A stretch of 64,000 nucleotides of DNA, taken from positions 124,001 to 188,000 of the forward strand of contig JAFLTE010000002.1 in assembly GCA_022510565.1 (NCBI GenBank). The letters run 5' to 3'. Of the stretch, positions 26,701-35,485 are shown in pieces; the stretch's first letter is position 1; each line of letters opens with the position of its first letter. The notes beneath the pieces are model-generated. The model had not been told where the DNA came from. It did no database searches and worked only from the letters and a program-made list of their open reading frames with translations. The translations under genes were made by a program, and so were the position numbers. Source of the stretch: Lachnospiraceae bacterium. GTDB taxonomy: Bacteria > Bacillota > Clostridia > Lachnospirales > Lachnospiraceae.

Positions 26701-26949
26701 GGGTTTTTCTTTGATAATAATCTGTTCAATGACTCTGGTAGTCAATGGCTCGATATATACTTTATCCGCAATATCGCCGTCGGTCATAATCGTCGCAGGA
26801 TTGGAGTTTACCAGAATGACTTCCATGCCCTCCTCTTTCAGGGAGCGGCACGCCTGTGTTCCCGCATAATCAAATTCCGCCGCCTGACCTATGACAATCG
26901 GTCCCGACCCGATAACAAGTACTCTTTTTACGTTCGGATTTTTCGGCAT
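23728..26949 (-). CDS. carB: Carbamoyl-phosphate synthase large subunit
   Basis: A 1073-residue enzyme forming carbamoyl phosphate from bicarbonate, ammonia (delivered by CarA) and two ATP, for arginine and pyrimidine synthesis. It has two homologous ATP-grasp halves, each opening with a dinucleotide-like motif ([23 protein letters not shown] near residue 8 and [20 protein letters not shown] near 550), and a C-terminal allosteric MGS domain (residues 930-1073). The start [10 protein letters not shown] at 26949 has GGAGGAT 6 nt upstream; an upstream in-frame ATG does not. It follows carA after 110 nt that hold the double-hairpin element 26992-27074. The long open frame on the opposite strand is a shadow. 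Confidence 0.97.
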   Translation of the reverse strand: [1073 protein letters not shown]

Positions 26950-26991
26950 TATTGTATCCTCCGTGTATCTTCTATATGTCATTCTCAGCCC

Positions 26992-27074
26992 GGAAGAATA
27001 TCCGCTTTAGCGGTATTCTTCCAGACGAAACATAGTAACTCTTAGTAAGCGTTCTCTGCTTACTTAGAGTTACT
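26992..27074 (-). repeat. Intercistronic double-hairpin element, copy B (carA-carB)
   Basis: A near-perfect hairpin at 26992-27022 (GGAAGAATA...TATTCTTCC around CCGCT-tt-AGCGG) and a second at 27034-27074 (AGTAACTCTTAGTAAGC with GCTTACTTAGAGTTACT, one mismatch). The second includes the carA stop codon. Shared with copy A at 12238-12324 are the GGAAGAAT stem, the junction ATTCTTCCAGAC and the hairpin order, while the distal stem sequences differ but still pair. The placement suggests an mRNA element that adjusts the carA:carB ratio or stability. Confidence 0.7.
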
Positions 27075-28256
27075 TTTCGTCTTCATCATTGATATAAATC
27101 TATCAAACAAATCACCCGAATCCTGCGGTCCCGGACATGCTTCGGGATGGAACTGCACCGTAAAAATATTTTTGCCGGTGTAGGAAAGCCCTTCGTTGGT
27201 ACCGTCATTGACATTGATAAAAGCAGGAACCGCCACCTTCGAGTCAAGCTTGTCCATGTCCACCACATAGCCGTGATTCTGGGAAGAGATATACACTCTC
27301 CCTGTCTGCAGGTCTTTGACCGGATGATTGCCGCCCCTATGTCCGTACTTCATTTTATAGGTATCTGCACCTGTGGCAAGCGCCATCAACTGATGTCCCA
27401 GACAGATTGCAAAGATAGTAATATCCGTGTCATACAACTTCTTGATTTCCTCTATAATCCCCACGCATTCCTTCGGATCCCCCGGACCGTTGCTTAACAT
27501 GATGCCATCGGGTTTTGCATCAATAATCTCACTTGCCTTCGTGTGTGCCGGATAGACCGTTACCTGACATCCCCTCGCTGCAAGAGATTTGGCAATATTA
27601 TCTTTCGCGCCCAAATCAAGCAGCGCAACTTTAAGTCCCCGTCCGTTCAATGACCGGACCATGCTCGGGCGTTTCTCACGAATCCCCTGTTCGTATTCTT
27701 CTTTGATAAACTGCGAACTGCCGGAAATCGGGCCGTTATCGGACAAATCCTCTGCGGCAGTCAATGTATATTTCTCTTTACAACTCACAATATCCACCAC
27801 TTTCCCCGTGGTGTAGGCTTTTAACTTCGGAAGAATCTGTTCTAAATCATACTGCTCATCGGTGGTAATCATGCCGTTCATGGTACCTTTTTCACGGAGT
27901 ATCTTCGTCAGTGCACGCGTATCAATTCCGGCAATACCCGGCATATCATTCTCCACAAGGAACTCCTGAATTGTCATGTCACACCTGAAATTACTGGGAA
28001 GTCGGCTCAACTCCCTGACAATAAAACCATCCGGCCATGCCTTACGCGATTCCATATCCTCCCTGCATATACCGTAATTGCCAATCAGCGGATATGTCAT
28101 GCACACTGCCTGTCCCGCGTAGGACGGGTCTGTCAGCACTTCCAGATACCCCGCCATGGAGGTATTAAAAACGATCTCACTGATAATTTCTTTCTGCGTA
28201 CCGATGTGTGTTCCCTCAAAAACAGTGCCGTCTTCCAAAATTAAGAACGCCTTCAT
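27060..28256 (-). CDS. carA: Carbamoyl-phosphate synthase small subunit
   Basis: A 398-residue glutaminase subunit that hydrolyses glutamine and feeds ammonia to CarB. The N-terminal domain starts MKAFLILEDGTVFEGTHIG and includes FNTSMAGYLEVLTDPSYAGQ. The class I amidotransferase domain has the nucleophile Cys in FAICLGHQLMALATG, HRGGNHPVKD and the His-Glu pair in VQFHPEACPGP. It is slightly longer than the usual 360-380 residues, through insertion of about 20 residues near 190-215. Its promoter is TTGAAC-17-TACAAT. carB follows. Confidence 0.97.
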   Translation of the reverse strand: MKAFLILEDGTVFEGTHIGTQKEIISEIVFNTSMAGYLEVLTDPSYAGQAVCMTYPLIGNYGICREDMESRKAWPDGFIVRELSRLPSNFRCDMTIQEFLVENDMPGIAGIDTRALTKILREKGTMNGMITTDEQYDLEQILPKLKAYTTGKVVDIVSCKEKYTLTAAEDLSDNGPISGSSQFIKEEYEQGIREKRPSMVRSLNGRGLKVALLDLGAKDNIAKSLAARGCQVTVYPAHTKASEIIDAKPDGIMLSNGPGDPKECVGIIEEIKKLYDTDITIFAICLGHQLMALATGADTYKMKYGHRGGNHPVKDLQTGRVYISSQNHGYVVDMDKLDSKVAVPAFINVNDGTNEGLSYTGKNIFTVQFHPEACPGPQDSGDLFDRFISMMKTKSNSK

Positions 28257-28294
28257 TCTGTCACCTTTTCCTTCTGTAAATATTCCAATTGTCT

Positions 28295-28323
28295 ATTGTA
28301 TCACAAGACTTCGTACCGTTCAA
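28295..28323 (-). promoter_or_regulatory. Promoter of carA-carB
   Basis: Minus strand -35 TTGAAC (28318-28323), 17-nt spacer, -10 TACAAT (28295-28300), about 38 nt from the carA start. The leader is too short for a PyrR attenuator, so pyrimidine control by that route is unlikely here. Confidence 0.65.
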
Positions 28324-28359
28324 TTAGCTTTTCCATCACCTTAAGAGGTATTCCATTCC

Positions 28360-28408
28360 CTGAAAAGACCTCCTGCAAGGGTTTTACCCTAACACGAGGC
28401 CTTTCTCG
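28360..28408 (-). terminator. Possible terminator downstream of purL
   Basis: On the minus strand GAAAGGCCTC and GGAGGTCTTTTC can pair around an inner AGGGT-aaa-ACCCT hairpin, immediately after the purL stop. It lacks a clean T-run, so it may be a 3' stabiliser instead of a terminator. Confidence 0.4.
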
Positions 28409-28415
28409 ATTCGCA

Positions 28416-31400
28416 CTATTTGAAATAATTTACACCGGATTCGAAAATCTTCAAATCCTGCTCGCCGTAAATATTGACCGCAACGCCTTCACCACGTCTC
28501 TCGGAATGTGCCATCTTACCCAAGCACCTTCCGTCAGGTGAAGTGATGCCCTCGATTGATGCGTAGGAACCATTGATGTTCCACTCCTCATCCATCGTTA
28601 TATGACCGTCCGCATCCGCGTATTGTGTGGCAACCTGACCGTTTGCAAACAACTTGTCAATCCACTCCTTAGGCGCTACAAACCGTCCCTCACCGTGGGA
28701 TGCCGGGTTTACATAAGTATTTCCAAGCACCGCTCCCCGAAGCCAAGGGGATTTATCGGAAACCACTTTAATATAAGCCATCTTCGATATATGTCGATTG
28801 ACGGTATTGAAAGTCAGTGTGGGAGAATCCTCCTTCTGTCCCGTAATCTCTCCGTAGGGCACTAATCCCAACTTAATCAACGCCTGGAAACCGTTACATA
28901 TACCGAGCGCCAATCCGTCCCTCTCATGCAACAGTTTGTTCACTGCCTCTTTCATCTTCTCATTCTGAAAAGCGGTGGCAAAGAACTTAGCCGAACCGTC
29001 CGGCTCGTCACCCGCCGAAAAACCGCCGGGGAACATGATAATCTGCGCCTGACCGATGGCTTTCTCAAACACATCGACGCTCTCCCTGATATCCTGAGCC
29101 GTCAGGTTTTTAAATACCTTCGTTACCACGTCCGCGCCCGCCCTGACAAAGGCCGCCGCACTGTCATACTCGCAGTTGGTACCCGGAAATACCGGAATAA
29201 ACACGGTAGGTTTCGCCACCTTGTGCTTGCACACATAAATATCTTTTGTCTCATATAGACCGGTATCTACTTTACTCTTATCCTTACCCGCGGTATAAGG
29301 GAATACCTTGTCGAGTTTCCCTGTCCACGCCTGCAAAGCTTCTTCTATGGTAATCTTCACATCACCGCAAGCAAAGACTGGCTCTTTCGTCACGGTGCCG
29401 ACCACCGTATATTCCAGGCCGCTTACCCTTGCATCCGCAGCCAATGCCTCCACCGCCTCTGCGGGCATCTCTGCGAGAATTTCGCCCAGTCCGTTGTCAA
29501 AAAGGCTCTTCGCCGGAAGACCGCTCTCTACCGTCACGCCGAATTTGTTGCCGAACGCCATCTTGCTGAGCGCTGCCGCCACACCCCTGGCATCCAGCGC
29601 ATAGGCTGATAAAACCTTGTTTTGCGACATGAGTGTCAGAATATAATCGTACACTTTCATTACATTCTCATAAATAGGCAGATCATATTCATCCTTCGCT
29701 ATATGGAAACGGACAAGTTTACTATCCGCCTTCTTTAATTCCGGACTGACAATGTTATGCTGCTTTGCAATATCCACCGCAAAAGAAACAAGTGTGGGAG
29801 GAACATCGATATCGTTAAAGGTACCCGACATGGAATCCTTACCGCCGATGGAAGGCAGTCCGTAACCCATCTGCGCATCATATGCACCCAGAAGCGCTGC
29901 GAAAGGCTGGCTCCAACGATGAGGCTCCTCGCTCATTCTCCTGAAATATTCTTGGAATGTAAAGCGAATGGTCTTATAATCTCCGCCGTTTGCAACCACT
30001 TTTGCCATAGATTCCGTCACGGCATAGATTGCGCCATGGTACGGACTCCAACTGGACAGATAGGGGTCGAAACCATAACTCATCATCGTCACGGTATCTG
30101 TCTTTCCCTCCAGCACCGGAAGCTTGGCAACCATCGCTTGTGTTTCCGTCAACTGATATTTACCGCCATAAGGCATATATACGCTGCCTGCACCGATGGA
30201 AGCATCAAACATCTCCACCAGTCCTTTCTGGGAGCATACGTTCAAATCACTAAGAAGGGTAATCCAAGCTTTCTTCACATCCCCTTGTGTGAGCGCATCC
30301 TCCACTGCGGGCGTGGCAATTTTCTTCAGGTAATTGTCTTTCTCATCCGGCATATCTACCGCTACGGCCGTCTCCTGATGTGCGCCGTTGGTATCGAGAA
30401 AAGCTCTGGAAATATTGACGATTTCTTTACCCCGCCACTTTAAGATAAGCCTGGGTTCCTTCGTCACAACCGCGACTTCCACCGCTTCCAGATTTTCCTC
30501 AGCTGCATAATCTAAGAAGGCTTTTACATCCTTAGGGTCAACTACTACCGCCATTCTCTCCTGTGATTCGGAAATAGCCAGCTCTGTGCCGTCCAGACCC
30601 GCATATTTCTTCGGCACCTTGTCCAAATCTACCACAAGCCCGTCAGCCAGCTCACCGATAGCGACAGACACACCGCCCGCACCGAAATCGTTACATTTCT
30701 TAATCAGTCTGCTTACTTCCTCGCGGCGGAATAATCTCTGAATCTTACGCTCCGTGGGCGCGTTACCCTTCTGCACTTCAGCACCGCAAGTCTCTATAGA
30801 GCTCTCCGTGTGTACTTTGGAAGAACCCGTAGCACCACCACAGCCGTCGCGTCCTGTCCTGCCGCCGAGAAGAATAATCACGTCATCGGGCTCAGAGGAC
30901 TCACGAATCACGTTCTTACGCGGAGCTGCGCCCATAACCGCACCGATCTCCATTCGCTTAGCCACATAGTTGGGGTGGTAAATTTCTTTGACCAATCCGG
31001 TCGCCAGACCAATCTGGTTACCGTAGGAAGAATATCCGCTTGCCGCGCCACGCACCAGCTTCTTCTGGGACAGCTTACCTTTCAGCGTATCTGCAACCGG
31101 AACCGTGGGATCCGCCGCGCCCGTAACGCGCATCGCCTGATACACATAACCGCGTCCCGACAACGGGTCGCGGATTGCGCCGCCGAGACAGGTAGCCGCA
31201 CCGCCGAAAGGTTCAATCTCCGTGGGATGATTGTGGGTCTCGTTCTTGAAAAAGACAAGCCACTCTTCCGTCTCCTTATGAGTGCCGTAATCCATCTCCA
31301 CCGGAACCACTACCGAGCAGGCGTTAATCTCATCGGACTGCTCCATATCCTCTAACTTGCCGTCTTTCTTTAACTTGCGCATCGCCATCAGCGCCAGATC

Positions 31401-32246
31401 CATCAGGCAGACGAACTTGTCCTGCCTGCCTGCAAAGATTTCCTCTCTGACAGCAAGATAATTCTCATAAGTTTCTTTAATCGGTTTCTGATAGAATCCA
31501 TCTGCGAAAGCAACCTCTTTTAATTCCGTGGAAAAAGTGGTATGACGGCAGTGGTCCGACCAATACGTATCAAGCACACGAATCTCCGTCATGGTAGGGT
31601 TGCGCTTCTCCTCACTGGCGAAATAGTTCTGAATATGCAGAAAATCCTTGAATGTCATGGCAAGCCCCAAGGAATCGTAGAGTTCCTTTAACTCTGCCTG
31701 CGGCATATCAATAAAATCTTCCCGCTCAGACATATTCTCAAAAACAATCACATCCGCGGGCTCGTCATAGTTTGTGACAAGCGTGTCAGGTTTGACCATG
31801 TCAGTCTCTCTGGAATCCACAGGGTTGATACAATATGCTTTAATCTTAGTAAACTCATCATCGGAAATGCTGCCTACAATCAAGTATGTAACCGCCGTCT
31901 TAATAATCGGCTCCTCATCTTCTTTGAGGAACTTGACGCACTGTACGGCGGAATCCGCCCTCTGGTCGAACTGACCGGGCAGATATTCTACGCTGAATAC
32001 CTTACCGTCAGTCGGAATCGCAATCGTCTCCTCATATAAGATATCCACCGGAGGCTCGGAAAAAACAGTCTTGCATGCTTTCTCAAAGACTTCCTGAGAC
32101 AAATTCTCAACATCATAGCGGATGAACACACGAACCTCTTTCACACCGGTCACACCCAGATAACTGCCGAGTTCCTCTTTAAGCTCCTTCGCCTTGACCG
32201 CAAAGGGCTCTTTCTTTTCCACATAAATCCGCTTAACGTTTCCCAT
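28416..32246 (-). CDS. purL: Phosphoribosylformylglycinamidine synthase, single-chain PurL
   Basis: A 1276-residue cytosolic enzyme converting FGAR and glutamine to FGAM in purine synthesis. All parts occur in one chain: a PurS-like N-terminus, two AIRS-type ATP domains (DYWSDHCRHTTF, FKNETHNHPTEIEPFGGAATCLGG, IGGKDSMSGTF), and a C-terminal glutaminase with FPGTNCEYDSA, the nucleophile Cys in LGICNGFQALIKLG and the His in NPASHGEGRF. The length and architecture match the variant of large-type PurL common in Clostridia, in contrast to PurSQL of Bacillus. It is transcribed alone, far from purC. Confidence 0.97.
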   Translation of the reverse strand: MGNVKRIYVEKKEPFAVKAKELKEELGSYLGVTGVKEVRVFIRYDVENLSQEVFEKACKTVFSEPPVDILYEETIAIPTDGKVFSVEYLPGQFDQRADSAVQCVKFLKEDEEPIIKTAVTYLIVGSISDDEFTKIKAYCINPVDSRETDMVKPDTLVTNYDEPADVIVFENMSEREDFIDMPQAELKELYDSLGLAMTFKDFLHIQNYFASEEKRNPTMTEIRVLDTYWSDHCRHTTFSTELKEVAFADGFYQKPIKETYENYLAVREEIFAGRQDKFVCLMDLALMAMRKLKKDGKLEDMEQSDEINACSVVVPVEMDYGTHKETEEWLVFFKNETHNHPTEIEPFGGAATCLGGAIRDPLSGRGYVYQAMRVTGAADPTVPVADTLKGKLSQKKLVRGAASGYSSYGNQIGLATGLVKEIYHPNYVAKRMEIGAVMGAAPRKNVIRESSEPDDVIILLGGRTGRDGCGGATGSSKVHTESSIETCGAEVQKGNAPTERKIQRLFRREEVSRLIKKCNDFGAGGVSVAIGELADGLVVDLDKVPKKYAGLDGTELAISESQERMAVVVDPKDVKAFLDYAAEENLEAVEVAVVTKEPRLILKWRGKEIVNISRAFLDTNGAHQETAVAVDMPDEKDNYLKKIATPAVEDALTQGDVKKAWITLLSDLNVCSQKGLVEMFDASIGAGSVYMPYGGKYQLTETQAMVAKLPVLEGKTDTVTMMSYGFDPYLSSWSPYHGAIYAVTESMAKVVANGGDYKTIRFTFQEYFRRMSEEPHRWSQPFAALLGAYDAQMGYGLPSIGGKDSMSGTFNDIDVPPTLVSFAVDIAKQHNIVSPELKKADSKLVRFHIAKDEYDLPIYENVMKVYDYILTLMSQNKVLSAYALDARGVAAALSKMAFGNKFGVTVESGLPAKSLFDNGLGEILAEMPAEAVEALAADARVSGLEYTVVGTVTKEPVFACGDVKITIEEALQAWTGKLDKVFPYTAGKDKSKVDTGLYETKDIYVCKHKVAKPTVFIPVFPGTNCEYDSAAAFVRAGADVVTKVFKNLTAQDIRESVDVFEKAIGQAQIIMFPGGFSAGDEPDGSAKFFATAFQNEKMKEAVNKLLHERDGLALGICNGFQALIKLGLVPYGEITGQKEDSPTLTFNTVNRHISKMAYIKVVSDKSPWLRGAVLGNTYVNPASHGEGRFVAPKEWIDKLFANGQVATQYADADGHITMDEEWNINGSYASIEGITSPDGRCLGKMAHSERRGEGVAVNIYGEQDLKIFESGVNYFK

Positions 32247-32343
32247 GATGATTTTCTCCTCGCATGATAAAAACTTTCTTTTTCAATTATACGGATTCAT
32301 GATTCACTTTGCAAGCACTCTCTAAACGAATTGCGAGATTCAT

Positions 32344-34158
32344 TTACGGCAGCGTCATATACTCGTATTCCCACGTCGTATAGTAAGTAGTGTCAAAGAC
32401 CCTGTTATAATCGGTGGTCTTGCTGGGATTCCCTTGTTCGTCATACTCCTGCAGGGAAGTAAAATCAGCATCATCTCCGGACGAACTTTGATAGCCGCTC
32501 TTAAGCATAATACCTTCTCTATTCTGGGTAAACCACATAACGGCGCCGTCTTCCGTGCATACTGTCGTCGTCATATTTCCCTCATCGTCGAATGTATATT
32601 CCATGGTACTCCTGCTCTGCTCAGTGCCGTCCGCATCATAGGTAACCCCTTCTACCTGCCTGTTTTCCCCGTCGTAGCTGAATATGACATACTCTGTCAC
32701 TTTATCCTTCCTGCCGTCCGCATCGGTCGAATAGGTCGTTGCTCTGATGACATTGCCCTCATCATCATACTCATACTCGTATAACGTCACCTTTTCTTCG
32801 CCCTTAGCCGACTCATACACGGTCTGTATCACATTGTCATGCTCATCATATTCGTAAGTCCACTTGTATATTCTCGTTTCTCCTCCTTGTCCCGGCATAC
32901 CCCTGTCGTCATGCACCGTTTCAAGCAATTCCCCGTCTTTATAGATGTCTGTCTCCCACACCTCCATATATTCCACGGCAAACGTTTCGGCCGTCACATT
33001 CCCCTTCTCGTCGTACTCGTACGCATACCACCGCGTCACATCGCCGTCATCGTTATACTGCGTATGCCGTATCCTGTTACCCGACTCGTCATATTCATTC
33101 TTAGATACGGTGGTACCTAAATCCAGTCCGTCTTTCTCCCAGAAACGCATGGTCTCGGTCAAGACCAGCGCGTCCTTATCAGGGGTAGTATGCTGTGTTC
33201 CATCCGCCTGCAAATCATCTCCGTCCTGCTCTGATGCTTCCTCGCCACTCTGTGTCAACGTCCCTGAATATGCAGAGAATCCGGCAAGCAGCTCATCTAT
33301 CCCATTATCGGCATAATAATCTCCCAACAGCTCACCGGTCTCGTTGTCCATATCGATATATATGGTGAAGAGTATTACCATCTTGTCGTCTATTTTCGTG
33401 ATATAGTAGTCCAGACACATGGCCAAATACATATACTCGTCCTTAAATTCTTTCTTAGCAAAATAATGTTCAAAGGATCTGCCTCCAATCTTCTCTGTCC
33501 CTTTCCTGCCCCATTCATAGTCACCATCGATTTCCCCGCCATATTCATATTCAGCGTCGAGCGACTCAGCGGCAATAGAATTCAATGTTTCGGCATATTC
33601 CTCTATGGAGCAATCCGTCTTTTCTATTCCCAAAAGCACCATCGAGGCAAGTGCTGACGGGTTTACCGCGTAAAACTCTGTAATACTGTAACCCTCCGAA
33701 TCATCGGATGAGTCCTCCTCTTCATCCGAATCATTCGTCTCCCCAAAATATTCGTCCTCATCCCTGAATTCAAAACTATCCGGCAGTTCAAGCTGCATAC
33801 CGAGCCATTCACTCTTCCACGTCTTACCGTCTATCACACTCGGCACATAGGAATCCAATATGATCAGCAGTTTCATCCCCGGATAGATCAGACTCGGATC
33901 CCGGATCAAATCTTCATTCCACGCGACAATGTCTGTATAACGCGCACCGTCTCCAAGAAATTTCCGGGCAATTCTCCACAGGCAGTCCCCTGTCTTCACC
34001 TCATAGACCAAGCCCTCCTGCGACACGCCTGCCTGGTCGTCCTGTCCGGCACCGACTGCACTTTCCTCTGTATTTCCTTCCGCATATACCTTAGTTCCGC
34101 ATGTTGATAATAACAGCAGTCCCGTGAGCGTAAATATCAATAATTTCTTCTTCCTCAT
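32344..34158 (-). CDS. Exported LysM protein with YD-like repeats
   Basis: A 604-residue protein with signal peptide MRKKKLLIFTLTGLLLLSTC; LSTC resembles a lipobox, but cleavage after VYA is also possible. A LysM domain at about residues 50-100 (YEVKTGDCLWRIARKFLGD...IYPGMKLLI) should bind peptidoglycan. Residues 115-310 form an uncharacterised region with very acidic stretches. Residues 345-600 hold about eight YD/RHS-like strands (YDESGNRIRHTQYNDDGDVT, YEYDDEGNVIRATTY, YTFDDEGNMTTTV, YDEQGNPSKTTDYN). No toxin or peptidase domain follows, so it is not a full Rhs toxin. Ribosome site GGAGGG precedes the ATG. Likely cell-wall-anchored surface protein; role unknown. Confidence 0.75.
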   Translation of the reverse strand: MRKKKLLIFTLTGLLLLSTCGTKVYAEGNTEESAVGAGQDDQAGVSQEGLVYEVKTGDCLWRIARKFLGDGARYTDIVAWNEDLIRDPSLIYPGMKLLIILDSYVPSVIDGKTWKSEWLGMQLELPDSFEFRDEDEYFGETNDSDEEEDSSDDSEGYSITEFYAVNPSALASMVLLGIEKTDCSIEEYAETLNSIAAESLDAEYEYGGEIDGDYEWGRKGTEKIGGRSFEHYFAKKEFKDEYMYLAMCLDYYITKIDDKMVILFTIYIDMDNETGELLGDYYADNGIDELLAGFSAYSGTLTQSGEEASEQDGDDLQADGTQHTTPDKDALVLTETMRFWEKDGLDLGTTVSKNEYDESGNRIRHTQYNDDGDVTRWYAYEYDEKGNVTAETFAVEYMEVWETDIYKDGELLETVHDDRGMPGQGGETRIYKWTYEYDEHDNVIQTVYESAKGEEKVTLYEYEYDDEGNVIRATTYSTDADGRKDKVTEYVIFSYDGENRQVEGVTYDADGTEQSRSTMEYTFDDEGNMTTTVCTEDGAVMWFTQNREGIMLKSGYQSSSGDDADFTSLQEYDEQGNPSKTTDYNRVFDTTYYTTWEYEYMTLP

Positions 34159-34330
34159 CAGTCTGTCCCTCCTTTTCCATCATATACGATATCACAGGTT
34201 TGCATCAATCTTGTATCAAAGTTGCATCAAAATTGCATCATTCCCCGGCACAAAAAAAGATGCCTCGGTATTTTGCCGAAACATCTTCTCCTTTGATATC
34301 CTCACACTCATTTGCAATTTACACGCTGTC

Positions 34331-34915
34331 TTATACGTCCACAACCAGCCCCTGCATGATATACAAAAGCTGTGTATCCACCATCTTCTCCGTGATGCCG
34401 AAGGTCTGTGCATTGATCTTCATACCCTCCAACACATACATGATATTGGTTGCAGCCCCTTTCGGATCCTCGCAGTAGAATTCTCCACTGGCAATTCCCG
34501 CCTCAATCAATTTCTCAAGCACCCTGACACCCGCGTCAAATTGTTTGCGCAGCATATTGTTCTTGTCAGTCAATTCCTGTGCAAAGAAATACTCATAGAC
34601 CGCAACGGTCAAACTGTTCTTTTTCTGTAACAGTTCCTTCTTCTGCTCTTTGAGGAAAAGGGTTAAGATATCTGCCGCAGTATCATCCTCGGATATATGT
34701 CCGGTAAAAACATCGTCCGTCTCCTGCGCTTCCATCTTCAATATCTCAAGCAATATCTGTTCTGTGCTGTCAAAATACAGATACAGACCGCCACGGCTGA
34801 TTTCGCAAGCTTCCACAATGTCTTTCATGGTTACATTCTTGAAGCCTTTCTCCGCGAATACCTTTCTCGCCGTATCTAAAATATGCTGTTTTTTCTGTGT
34901 TGATTTCTCTCCCAT
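34331..34915 (-). CDS. TetR/AcrR-family transcriptional regulator
   Basis: A 194-residue repressor. The N-terminal helix-turn-helix reads KKQHILDTARKVFAEKGFKNVTMKDIVEACEISRGGLYLYF; the ligand-binding helical domain follows. The start at 34915 is chosen because AGGAAGGATT directly precedes MGEKSTQ. It lies 55 nt downstream of an uncharacterised gene on the same strand, and a TGACAA-GG-TTGTCA palindrome overlaps the -35 of that gene's promoter (35471-35484), a plausible own operator. The ligand is unknown. Confidence 0.9.
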   Translation of the reverse strand: MGEKSTQKKQHILDTARKVFAEKGFKNVTMKDIVEACEISRGGLYLYFDSTEQILLEILKMEAQETDDVFTGHISEDDTAADILTLFLKEQKKELLQKKNSLTVAVYEYFFAQELTDKNNMLRKQFDAGVRVLEKLIEAGIASGEFYCEDPKGAATNIMYVLEGMKINAQTFGITEKMVDTQLLYIMQGLVVDV

Positions 34916-34970
34916 AATCCTTCCTGTTACCTTCACTTTCTTTTTCGCGTCGCTTGTTTTTCTAATGCGT

Positions 34971-35435
34971 CTAATACATCGGTTTGTCCCAAAATTCTAT
35001 ATTTTGCTTCATCTTGCTGATGATGTTTAGGAATATCCTGTTGGATACCGCCTCGGTCCACAGCCTTCCCTTGGTCATACCGCCCAAAACATACTTGGAC
35101 AAAATCCCCTTCAGGACATTCATTTCCTTAATATCCGCCCGTGATATGGCGTTTAATTCATCTTGAACCGTGCGTATTCTGTGCTGAGAATAGATATAGG
35201 GGTAGTTGCGGTCCAGCAACCCCGTCTTCTGCACTTCCTTAATAAAACTCATCAGAGTGCCGTCATATACCGGAAATGTGATGGAATGATCCTTGATACC
35301 GGAACCCTCAAAAGTCTCAGCAACGGTGCCGCCGGCTTTCTCCTCCAGCCATGGAAGATATCGGATCAGCTTCTCCACGTCCGGCTTATATGTATTGATT
35401 ATCTGCTGTCTGTATGCAATATCCTCTTTGTCCAT
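34971..35435 (-). CDS. Uncharacterised 154-residue protein linked to a TetR regulator
   Basis: A soluble protein starting MDKEDIAYRQQIINTYKPDV and containing FPVYDGTLMSFIKEVQKTGLLDRNYPY and LKGILSKYVLGGMTKGRLWTEAV. No signal peptide, membrane helix or catalytic motif is visible. It looks like a conserved family of unknown function in Firmicutes, but I cannot name it securely. The ATG at 35435 is preferred to a GTG 6 nt upstream because it gives normal spacing to AGGAGAG. It is promoted by TTGACA-16-TAGATT and followed by the TetR gene, with which it probably forms an operon. Confidence 0.7.
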   Translation of the reverse strand: MDKEDIAYRQQIINTYKPDVEKLIRYLPWLEEKAGGTVAETFEGSGIKDHSITFPVYDGTLMSFIKEVQKTGLLDRNYPYIYSQHRIRTVQDELNAISRADIKEMNVLKGILSKYVLGGMTKGRLWTEAVSNRIFLNIISKMKQNIEFWDKPMY

Positions 35436-35457
35436 CCGCACTGCCTCTCCTTAAACC

Positions 35458-35485
35458 AATCTACCCTAACTGACAAGGTTGTCAA
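35458..35485 (-). promoter_or_regulatory. Promoter with overlapping palindromic operator for the 35435-34331 gene pair
   Basis: Minus strand -35 TTGACA (35480-35485), 16-nt spacer, -10 TAGATT (35458-35463). The palindrome TGACAA-GG-TTGTCA (35471-35484) overlaps the -35 box. Short, tight palindromes of this kind are typical TetR operators, and a TetR gene is the second gene of the unit. Confidence 0.5.

Noticed and set aside
25582-27045. Long open frame (about 487 codons) on the plus strand opposite carB and the carA-carB gap
   Set aside because: It is antisense to a certain carB, has no ribosome site and no recognisable protein features; it reflects codon bias of carB.
32960-33130. YD repeats suggesting an Rhs/contact-dependent toxin
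   Set aside because: No RHS core box, no protease site and no C-terminal toxin or immunity gene follow.
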